Below, piece after piece: positions 1-4,866 of a stretch of DNA of 6,697 bases. Position 1 is the first letter of the stretch. Each line of letters starts with the position of its first letter. Source of the stretch: Chloroflexota bacterium (GTDB lineage: Bacteria > Chloroflexota > Anaerolineae > Anaerolineales > Villigracilaceae). The stretch spans positions 1 to 6,697 of the forward strand of contig VGOX01000128.1 of NCBI GenBank assembly GCA_016875755.1. Direction: 5' to 3'. The notes under the pieces are model-generated. The model had not been told where the DNA came from. It saw only the letters and a list, made by a program, of their open reading frames with translations, and searched no databases. The translations under genes were made by a program, and so were the position numbers.

Positions 1-160
1 CCTGCAAAACGACGCAGCACCCGCCGCCGTGGTTTCTTTTTTCGTTTTTTCGGCGCGCTGGCTACGCTCCCGGCTGGTTTTCAGCCCAAGTTTTGGCTAT
101 TAATGAACGGCTTCTTGCAGAGGACTCATTCGTAAATTCGTGGCATTCGCGTTAAAGATG
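1..160. other. Upstream region with no supportable gene
   Basis: All three forward frames run open from the window edge for a while (stops at 101-103, 133-135 and 153-155). The conceptual peptides are Arg- and Phe-rich and resemble no protein I know, so a gene tail cannot be shown. The stretch has a GC-rich run (about 20-32) followed by T-rich runs (35-50), which could be a decayed terminator of an upstream gene, but the possible stem (CGCCG/CGGCG) is only 5 bp with a long loop. On the reverse strand no ATG-initiated frame longer than a few codons lies wholly inside. Most likely it is intergenic DNA. Confidence 0.4.
128..149. repeat. Three short direct copies of ATTCG
   Basis: The pentamer ATTCG occurs at 128-132, 136-140 and 145-149, separated by three or four bases, so the stretch reads as degenerate units of about 8-9 bp. 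It lies just upstream of the promoter of the lipoprotein gene. It resembles the short-unit degenerate repeats in the other gaps of this window. No function can be assigned. Confidence 0.35.
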
Positions 161-178
161 TTTTATGTTTTTTCTCCA

Positions 179-187
179 TGCTATAAT
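179..187 (+). promoter_or_regulatory. Extended -10 promoter for the lipoprotein gene
   Basis: The sequence TGCTATAAT is a perfect extended -10 element (TGn plus consensus TATAAT). No good -35 box is seen at 15-19 bases upstream, where the sequence is T-rich; extended -10 promoters often do without one. Transcription would begin near 194, giving a leader of roughly 28 bases before the GTG start at 222. This position rules out the longer frame opening at 165, because that start would lie upstream of the transcript. Confidence 0.65.
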
Positions 188-211
188 CCGCAATCGTTTG
201 ACCCAATTTAT

Positions 212-216
212 GGAGG
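212..216 (+). promoter_or_regulatory. Ribosome binding site that fixes a GTG start
   Basis: GGAGG lies five bases before a GTG at 222. An in-frame ATG at 210 overlaps the Shine-Dalgarno itself, and the ATG at 165 precedes the -10 box, so neither is likely to be used. The GTG start also gives a compact lipoprotein signal peptide with no extra N-terminal charge patch. Confidence 0.75.
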
Positions 217-221
217 AACCT

Positions 222-608
222 GTGCCAAGCAAACTCACCATTCTCATGCTCACCCTGAGCATAATCCTTTCCGCCTGCGGAGCGTCCGCTTCGGGCGGAG
301 CAACCACTGCCGTTGAAAGCTACATCACCGCCCTTGCGACCAAAGACCAAGCCGCCCTCATCTCCAACTCCTGCGCCGACTGGGAAGATGATGCCCTGAT
401 CGAACTCGACTCCTTCGCCCTCGTCGAAGTCACTGTGGACGGAATGTCCTGCGCCGAATCCGGCACCGATGGCGACAAGACTCTCGTCGACTGCACCGGT
501 ATGCTCAACATGAGCTACAACGGCGAACCCCAATCCCTCGACCTCGCCGACCGCACCTACGAAGTCATCGAACAAGACGGCAACTGGCTCGTCTGCGGAG
601 TACGCTAA
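222..608 (+). CDS. Small secreted lipoprotein of unknown function
   Basis: The protein is 128 residues from the GTG start. It has a type II signal peptide: Lys4, a hydrophobic core at residues 5-16, and a lipobox L16-S17-A18-C19, so Cys19 should be lipidated and the protein anchored outside the cytoplasmic membrane. A Gly/Ser/Ala-rich stretch follows, then a domain of about 100 residues with four cysteines (51, 77, 91, 125) that could form two disulfides. The opening helix-like segment (residues 28-47) and strand-rich remainder suggest a small NTF2-like or cystatin-like alpha+beta fold, but I do not recognise the family. It has its own promoter and ribosome binding site and lies 83 bases upstream of the acylation cluster, with no terminator other than a repeat hairpin between them. 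It may be the first gene of that operon or an unrelated neighbour. Confidence 0.8.
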   Translation: MPSKLTILMLTLSIILSACGASASGGATTAVESYITALATKDQAALISNSCADWEDDALIELDSFALVEVTVDGMSCAESGTDGDKTLVDCTGMLNMSYNGEPQSLDLADRTYEVIEQDGNWLVCGVR

Positions 609-691
609 GAACAGTGACCAGTGAGGAAGTGACCAGTAACCAGTATCCACTGGCAACTGGTCACTGGATACTCTCCACTAACCACCTACCA
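609..691. repeat. Palindromic ACCAGT-type intergenic repeat
   Basis: The gap is filled by overlapping copies of a GTGACCAGT/ACTGGTCAC theme. A perfect 10-bp inverted repeat pairs 628-637 with 656-665. An alternative 8-bp pairing joins 642-649 with 665-672, so two mutually exclusive hairpins are possible. Tandem partial copies of ACCAGT occur at 617-622, 632-637 and 639-644. The element begins a few bases after the lipoprotein stop and ends about 20 bases before the next start. It has no T-tract on either strand, so it is not an obvious intrinsic terminator. It resembles degenerate repeats I associate with Anaerolineae genomes, from memory only. Confidence 0.7.
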
Positions 692-808
692 ATGAAGCGC
701 CTCTTCTCTCGAGAAAATTTACTCGCCCTCCTCCTCTGCCTCATCCTCATCGCCCTCGTCATCTTCACCGCAGACTCGAGCCCGACGTGGATATATCAAG
801 GCTTCTAA
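692..808 (+). CDS. DltX-like single-helix membrane microprotein
   Basis: This is a 38-residue protein with a positively charged N-terminus (Lys2, Arg3, Arg7), one hydrophobic helix (about residues 10-25) and a short polar C-terminal tail ending in T-W-I-Y-Q-G-F. The charge pattern predicts the tail on the outer face. Firmicute DltX proteins have the same design: about 40-50 residues, one helix, and an outward C-terminus ending in F-I-Y-x-x-F. Here the Phe is Trp, and the Ile, Tyr (Tyr35) and terminal Phe (Phe38) are kept. DltX tyrosine is thought to accept the acyl group from DltB before transfer to the polymer. The stop abuts the ATG of the MBOAT gene with no gap, which suggests translational coupling. 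No Shine-Dalgarno precedes the ATG; an in-frame GTG at 614 would add 26 residues read from the repeat and is unlikely. The assignment is inference from motif, topology and context. Confidence 0.72.
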   Translation: MKRLFSRENLLALLLCLILIALVIFTADSSPTWIYQGF

Positions 809-2242
809 ATGGCGCTTGAAAATATCCTGATTCTCGCCGCCGCCTCGCTCCTCTGGGCAGCAACCTTCCGCAACCACGGCAGGACGTGGTTCATGCTCAT
901 CGCCAGCGTCGTCGTCATCTTCTGGCTGCAACCCGCCCTCCCCATCCGCGGCGCCGACTTCTTCACGCCCATCGCCACACTCGTGCTCGTCATCCTCACC
1001 TGGTTCATCACCGCCGACGACGAAACCCGCAAGCAGCGCAAAAACATCATCATCCTCGTCGTCGTTGCTGGCGTCGTCCTACTCCTCAACCTCACCCGCT
1101 TCCTCCCCGCAAGCTTCCAACTCCTCACCGCCTCGCGTCCGCCACAGATCGAAACGACTCTCCTCATCTTTTTTGTGACTGGACTGACGCTGATAGTTTT
1201 ATCTCGTCTGACACGTTTCAGCGCTTCTTTCTTAACGGTGGGCTTGGTTCTAACCATCGGGCTTTTTCTCACGCTGAAAGTTCCCACCCTCACCTACTGG
1301 ACGGTGTACTTCCTACGCTCACTAAGCGGGCAAAATGTTGACGCATCACGCATTACGGATTTCGCATGGCTGGGCTTTTCCTATGTCGCCTTCCGTCTCA
1401 TCCACACCATCCGCGATAAACAATCGGGTCGCTTCCCCTCCGTAGACGTGGGCGAGTTCATCACCTATGTCATCTTCTTCCCCGCCTTCACCGCCGGTCC
1501 CATTGACCGCTTAGAACGTTTCATCAAAGATCTGCGTGCTCCCTTTGCGGGTCTGAACCTTGAAACCTTCTACCCCGCAGGTCAACGTCTGCTGCTTGGC
1601 TTGTTCAAAAAATTCGTCATCGCCGACGCGCTGGCTCTCATCGCCCTGAACGACACCAACGCAAACCAAGTCACCTCCACCTTCTGGATGTGGGTCATCG
1701 TCTACGCCTACGCGCTCCAAATTTACTTTGACTTCAGCGGCTACACAGACATTGCTCTTGGCATCGCGCAACTGCTCGGAATCAAACTGCCAGAGAACTT
1801 CGCCTCGCCCTACCTCAAACCCAACTTGACTCAATTCTGGAACAACTGGCACATGACTCTCACCCAGTGGTTTCGCGCCTACTTCTTTAATCCCATCACC
1901 CGCTGGCTAAGGTCTTGGCAGAAACCAATGTCCATCCCGATGATGATTCTGCTGACTCAAGTCGCCACCATGCTGCTCATCGGCTTCTGGCACGGCGTGA
2001 CGTTGAACTTCACCCTCTGGGGCTTGTGGCACGGGCTGGGACTCTTCATTCACAACCGCTGGAACGATATGACCAAAGCCAAAGCCGCTGCATGGGCGAC
2101 GACACCAACGAAGCAAGCTATCCTCAACGTCAGTGGCATTTTGCTTACCTTCCATTTCGTAGCCATTCTATGGATATTCTTTGCAATATCATCGCCTGCT
2201 ATTTCATGGCAAGTCATTTTGAAATTGTTTGGAGTTAATTAA
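809..2242 (+). CDS. MBOAT-family O-acyltransferase (DltB/AlgI-like)
   Basis: This 477-residue polytopic membrane protein has the MBOAT signature. In order: G230-P231-I232-D233-R234 followed by an R-F-x-K-D tail, closer to DltB than to AlgI, which usually has G-P-I-x-R-Y; F307-D308-F309-S310-G311-Y312 in a helix; P328-E329-N330-F331; the F343-W344-N345-N346-W347-H348 motif with the conserved His348; and G392-F393-W394-H395-G396 with the presumed catalytic His395, then a second W-H-G at 407-409. DltB has two corresponding histidines. The length is slightly above the roughly 400-460 usual for DltB. MBOAT proteins move an acyl group from a cytoplasmic thioester donor to an extracytoplasmic acceptor. 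The encoded carrier protein and ligase downstream, and the coupled DltX-like microprotein upstream, point to acyl-ACP as donor and a relay through the microprotein. A weak AAGG at 798-801 is the only ribosome binding site. The cargo and acceptor are unknown. Confidence 0.93.
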   Translation: MALENILILAAASLLWAATFRNHGRTWFMLIASVVVIFWLQPALPIRGADFFTPIATLVLVILTWFITADDETRKQRKNIIILVVVAGVVLLLNLTRFLPASFQLLTASRPPQIETTLLIFFVTGLTLIVLSRLTRFSASFLTVGLVLTIGLFLTLKVPTLTYWTVYFLRSLSGQNVDASRITDFAWLGFSYVAFRLIHTIRDKQSGRFPSVDVGEFITYVIFFPAFTAGPIDRLERFIKDLRAPFAGLNLETFYPAGQRLLLGLFKKFVIADALALIALNDTNANQVTSTFWMWVIVYAYALQIYFDFSGYTDIALGIAQLLGIKLPENFASPYLKPNLTQFWNNWHMTLTQWFRAYFFNPITRWLRSWQKPMSIPMMILLTQVATMLLIGFWHGVTLNFTLWGLWHGLGLFIHNRWNDMTKAKAAAWATTPTKQAILNVSGILLTFHFVAILWIFFAISSPAISWQVILKLFGVN

Positions 2243-2361
2243 TGTCGTTGCGAGGAGGGTGCTCTTCCCGACGAAGCAACCTCCCAATTATCAGGAGATT
2301 GCTTCGGGCACACCGCCCTGCGTTCGGTGCAGGGAAGAGCAAGAGCGCCCTCGCAATGACA
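2243..2361. repeat. Large palindromic GTCATTGCGAGG-type intergenic element
   Basis: Nested inverted repeats span the whole element. The outer arms 2243-2255 and 2349-2361 pair over 13 bp with one G-T wobble. The arms 2261-2269 and 2332-2340 pair perfectly over 9 bp. The inner arms 2272-2284 and 2294-2306 pair over 13 bp with one mismatch around a 9-base loop. A smaller hairpin (2316-2321 with 2329-2334) lies on the right side. It starts on the base after the MBOAT stop and ends 10 bases before the next start. Its ends (TGTCATTGCGAGG in the right arm) and centre (GAAGCAAYCTCC) match a dispersed intergenic repeat I have seen in many unrelated bacterial genomes. It has no coding capacity and may be a non-autonomous REP- or MITE-like unit. 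Confidence 0.8.
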
Positions 2362-2371
2362 TGGTAATCAC

Positions 2372-3475
2372 ATGAATCAAGAAATCAAACCCCTCAACAT
2401 CCTCATCAAGGGACTGCTCTTATTCGCCCTCTTCAACCTCGTCATCGCTGCATGGCAGCCGATTGTTGGACAATTCTCGTTATACAACGTCCTATACTCA
2501 GGGCGAGAGCGACTTCCCTTTGGCGAGAATCCGAAACAATCCTACAACCTCAGCCTCTTCGACCTTGACGCAATGTTCGCTTCGCATGTCATTGCAGGCA
2601 CACCCAAAGCGGACGATGAATTTCGTGTCATCATTGTGGGCGATTCATCCGTGTGGGGAACCTTGCTCAAGCCAGAAGAAACTTTGGCAGGGCAACTCAA
2701 CGCGGATAATCTCAACGCCTGCGGAAAAAATGTCCGCGCATATAACTTGGGCTACCCGACCATCTCACTGACCAAAGATGTAATGCTTCTATCTTACGGA
2801 ATGCAATACGACCCTGATCTTGTCATCTGGATGACCACGCTCGACGCGTTCCCGCTGGAAAAGCAAACGTCCACGCCGCTGGTGGCTAACAATGAAGAAA
2901 AGGCTCGGGAACTGGCAACCAGCTACCAGTTAAGAGTCGAGGCGGACGATCCTAATTTCGAAGTCAAATCGTTCTGGGACAAAACTTTCATTGGCAACCG
3001 TCGCGCATGGGCGGACTTCTTCCGCTTGCAGATCTATGGTGTGATGTGGTCTGCCACGGGTATTGACCAAGTCTATCCGTCTGATTATGAAAAAGCCCAA
3101 ACCGATTTCGAAGCGGACGATGGTTATCACGACTTGACCGCGCCGCTGACCGAAGATGATCTTGCCATCAATGCGCTGGAAGCGGGTTTCAATGTTGTAG
3201 GCGAAACGCCCATGCTTCTCGTAAATGAGCCGATGTTAATAAGTTCGGGCGCGAACAGCGACATCCGCTATAATTTTTTCTACCCGCGCTGGGCGTATGA
3301 CGATTACCGCGAGATCATGACGGCGGTGAGCCAACAAAATGGCTGGACGTATGTGGACTTGTGGGACATCGTGCCTGCAAATGAATTCACCAACAGCGCC
3401 ATTCATCTCACACCTGTGGGAGAGAATTTACTGGCGGAAGCTCTCACGCCGTATATTCTCGAAAATTGTAAATGA
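2372..3475 (+). CDS. Membrane-anchored SGNH-type protein (DltD/AlgX-like role)
   Basis: The protein has 367 residues. One N-terminal hydrophobic helix (about 10-28) after lysines 6 and 13 predicts an anchored protein with the body outside. An SGNH/GDSL fold is indicated by block I (I87-V89, then G90-D91-S92-S93-W95-G96; Ser92 is the predicted nucleophile), block II (N125-L126-G127-Y128-P129), a block III-like W153-M154-T155-T156-L157-D158 where G-x-N-D would be expected, and block V around His345 followed by L-T-P-x-G. The usual Asp three residues before the His is Ser342 here, with Asn341 beside it, so the triad looks incomplete or rearranged. In Dlt and alginate acetylation systems an SGNH protein (DltD, AlgX, AlgJ) works outside the membrane with the MBOAT to deliver the acyl group to the polymer, and that is the likely role here. 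The start is preceded by the repeat with no visible Shine-Dalgarno sequence. Confidence 0.8.
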   Translation: MNQEIKPLNILIKGLLLFALFNLVIAAWQPIVGQFSLYNVLYSGRERLPFGENPKQSYNLSLFDLDAMFASHVIAGTPKADDEFRVIIVGDSSVWGTLLKPEETLAGQLNADNLNACGKNVRAYNLGYPTISLTKDVMLLSYGMQYDPDLVIWMTTLDAFPLEKQTSTPLVANNEEKARELATSYQLRVEADDPNFEVKSFWDKTFIGNRRAWADFFRLQIYGVMWSATGIDQVYPSDYEKAQTDFEADDGYHDLTAPLTEDDLAINALEAGFNVVGETPMLLVNEPMLISSGANSDIRYNFFYPRWAYDDYREIMTAVSQQNGWTYVDLWDIVPANEFTNSAIHLTPVGENLLAEALTPYILENCK

Positions 3476-3477
3476 CG

Positions 3478-3528
3478 GTAGACGACGGATGACAGACCAT
3501 GGTCAATGGTCTATCGTCCGCGGTCTGC
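3478..3528. repeat. GATAGACGATGG-type hairpin repeat
   Basis: Two 23-base arms (3478-3500 and 3506-3528) are inverted copies around a five-base loop GGTCA. The arms pair along their length except for two mismatches in the middle; three of the remaining pairs are G-T. The hairpin starts three bases after the stop of the preceding gene and ends just before the ribosome binding site of the next. The 13-mer GTCTATCGTCCGC in its right arm (3509-3521) recurs exactly at 4831-4843, so this is a dispersed family. There is no T-tract after the stem, so it does not look like a standard intrinsic terminator. Confidence 0.75.
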
Positions 3529-3532
3529 TCAT

Positions 3533-3537
3533 AGGAG
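3533..3537 (+). promoter_or_regulatory. Ribosome binding site selecting the ATG at 3542
   Basis: AGGAG lies four bases before the ATG at 3542. An in-frame ATG at 3506 would place 12 residues read from the hairpin repeat ahead of the signal peptide, so the downstream start is preferred. Confidence 0.75.
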
Positions 3538-3541
3538 AACA

Positions 3542-4471
3542 ATGAAAGTACGACAACTTTTTCTTTTATCTATTTTGTTGCTTGCCGCTTGCACAACTGC
3601 ACCTGCAACTTCGCAACCCGAAACAGAAGTTACTGCAACCCCTGTGAAAGTTACCGAGGCAGCAACTGAAATTGTCGAATCGACAGAACCGACTGCCACA
3701 CCGCGCCCACCGCTTGGACCCGATGAATGGAAATCCCTGTCCATTGTGCCCGAAGTGACCAACACTGCCCGCGAAATCCACGCACGCGGATTGGCAATGG
3801 GACGCGACCCGAAGGCCTTCTCAAAGATCGGTGACTGCCAGACCAATACAGGTTTCTATCTTGTGGACTTTGACAATGAAGGCTGGTACAGTCTCGGCGA
3901 AGAATACGCCTATTTGCAGGATACGATCGATTATTACGAAGGCTCGTATTCGCGCACCAGCCTCGCCATGCGCGACGGGTATAATGTGGCGGCGATTCTC
4001 ACTCCATTGCGTGCAGACCCGAAGATGTGCGAAAAAGGCGAGACGCCCATCGCCTGCGAATTCCGTTTGAACAACCCAAGCATTGCCATCATCAGTCTGG
4101 AGACGAACTTCAACGGACGCCCAGCCGATGATTATGGCAGGTACATGCGCCAGATCATCGAATATTCCATCGAGCAGGGCGTGGTTCCCATCCTCGCCAC
4201 CAAAGGCGACAACCTTGAAGGTGACCACAGCATCAACGCAGAAATTGCGGAAATCGCAGTGGAATATGACATCCCGCTCTGGAATTTTTGGGCAGCGCTT
4301 CAACCCCTGCCGAATCAGGGTCATTCCACCGAATTGAATGACGGCTTCCACCTCTCATTCTCGCGCAACTTCTTCGACCAGCCCAAGAACATGCTCAGCG
4401 GCTGGCCCTGGCGCAACCTGACTGCCTTGCAGGCGTTGGATGCGGTGAGGGTGGGGTTGCAGGAGCAGTAA
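3542..4471 (+). CDS. SGNH-like lipoprotein with Cys at the nucleophile position
   Basis: The protein has 309 residues and a lipoprotein signal: Lys2 and Arg4, a hydrophobic core at 6-14, and lipobox L14-A15-A16-C17. A Thr/Pro/Glu-rich linker (about 18-58) follows and would hold the domain away from the membrane. The folded part (about 62-305) looks like an SGNH/GDSL relative: a block I position reading K95-I96-G97-D98-C99-Q100, where GDS is usual; a block III-like S185-L186-E187-T188-N189 in place of G-x-N-D, keeping the Asn; and block V D267-G268-F269-H270 with the classic D-x-x-H. The nucleophile would therefore be Cys99, or the protein may bind rather than hydrolyse. It differs from the preceding SGNH protein, which keeps Ser but lacks the Asp. 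Its place between the MBOAT/SGNH pair and the carrier/ligase pair suggests a part in acyl transfer, removal, or acceptor binding outside the membrane. The family call rests on motifs only. Confidence 0.72.
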   Translation: MKVRQLFLLSILLLAACTTAPATSQPETEVTATPVKVTEAATEIVESTEPTATPRPPLGPDEWKSLSIVPEVTNTAREIHARGLAMGRDPKAFSKIGDCQTNTGFYLVDFDNEGWYSLGEEYAYLQDTIDYYEGSYSRTSLAMRDGYNVAAILTPLRADPKMCEKGETPIACEFRLNNPSIAIISLETNFNGRPADDYGRYMRQIIEYSIEQGVVPILATKGDNLEGDHSINAEIAEIAVEYDIPLWNFWAALQPLPNQGHSTELNDGFHLSFSRNFFDQPKNMLSGWPWRNLTALQALDAVRVGLQEQ

Positions 4472-4524
4472 AAAAAGCAACAAGTAATGAATAACGAGTA
4501 AAAACACAGTAAAAGGAATCATTT
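4472..4524 (+). promoter_or_regulatory. Short AT-rich gap with ribosome binding site
   Basis: This short gap carries a degenerate GTAATGAATAACGAGTAA stretch (4484-4501), another short-unit repeat like those in the other gaps. AAGGA at 4513-4517 lies seven bases before the carrier protein ATG and is a good ribosome binding site. There is no convincing promoter or terminator, so read-through from the upstream gene is likely. Confidence 0.55.
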
Positions 4525-4770
4525 ATGACAACTGAAATCATCTACCCCATTGCAAAATTCATTGCCGAAAAAATTCTCAAGCAGCCTAATAAAGTCATCA
4601 CCTCAGATGAAGCCCTCATCTCCAGCGGACTGATCGACTCGTTCAGCCTGATGGATCTTGCGCTCTTCATCGAAGATACTTTCGGCGTCCGCGTTGAAGA
4701 TACCGAATTGAACGCAGAGACGTTTGATAATCTCAACCAACTTGCCAGCTTGATTGCTTCACGCAAGTAA
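4525..4770 (+). CDS. Acyl carrier protein
   Basis: This 81-residue acidic protein has the four-helix carrier protein pattern. The key motif is G35-L36-I37-D38-S39-F40-S41-L42, where Ser39 in the D-S pair is the expected 4'-phosphopantetheine attachment site. The segment after it (D44 to V57) matches helix II, with acidic residues typical of partner binding, and the length is normal for DltC or type II ACPs (about 75-85 residues). It lies next to an adenylating enzyme and in a cluster with an MBOAT, so it most likely carries an acyl thioester from the ligase to the membrane transferase, as DltC does for DltA and DltB. It could not load itself: a phosphopantetheinyl transferase from elsewhere in the genome is needed. 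The Shine-Dalgarno at 4513 supports the start. Confidence 0.92.
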   Translation: MTTEIIYPIAKFIAEKILKQPNKVITSDEALISSGLIDSFSLMDLALFIEDTFGVRVEDTELNAETFDNLNQLASLIASRK

Positions 4771-4779
4771 AAAAATGAT

Positions 4780-4861
4780 GATGGACGATAGACGACATCG
4801 TACCCGAAGGGTATTGACCATGAATTACTCGTCTATCGTCCGCCGTTCATCGTCCATCGTC
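4780..4861. repeat. GATAGACGATGG-type hairpin repeat before the ligase gene
   Basis: A perfect 12-bp inverted repeat pairs 4783-4794 with 4830-4841. The left arm can instead pair 4780-4789 with 4849-4858 (10 bp), so two folds compete. Inside lies a small perfect hairpin, TACCC-GAA-GGGTA (4801-4813). The segment 4831-4843 is identical to 3509-3521 in the other copy of this family. The repeat ends five bases before the ligase ATG, leaving no room for a normal Shine-Dalgarno sequence. A 29-codon frame inside (4775-4864) is repeat sequence and not a gene. Confidence 0.75.
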
Positions 4862-4866
4862 TAATA

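Noticed and set aside
165..221. N-terminal extension of the lipoprotein from the ATG at 165 (or 210)
   Set aside because: The -10 box at 179-187 lies downstream of 165, the ATG at 210 overlaps the ribosome binding site, and the GTG at 222 gives a normal signal peptide.
126..656. Reverse-strand 176-codon open frame across the lipoprotein gene
   Set aside because: It covers a gene with promoter, ribosome binding site and signal peptide on the other strand, starts inside the palindromic repeat, and resembles no protein family.
609..691. Repeat hairpin as an intrinsic terminator after the lipoprotein gene
   Set aside because: The stem is good but there is no T-tract after it and the loop region contains further pairing repeats, so a standard terminator cannot be claimed.
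809..1150. Codon use in the first third of the MBOAT gene is more C-ending than the rest
   Set aside because: It could hint at a mosaic gene, but the membrane helices are continuous and the lipoprotein upstream has similar use, so I see no firm sign of recombination without a codon-usage calculation.
805..1341. Reverse frame (805-1293) and +1-shifted frame (886-1341) inside the MBOAT gene
   Set aside because: Both are Arg/His-rich low-complexity translations produced by the strongly C-ending codons of the MBOAT 5' part; the MBOAT frame has clear family motifs.
3821..4351. Reverse-strand 176-codon frame opposite the second SGNH-like gene
   Set aside because: It is a shadow of a well-supported + strand lipoprotein gene, with no ribosome binding site or recognisable domain.
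4775..4864. 29-codon frame between the carrier protein and ligase genes
   Set aside because: It is made entirely of the hairpin repeat, begins with three consecutive ATG codons from that repeat, and gives an Arg/Ser-rich peptide with no protein-like pattern.
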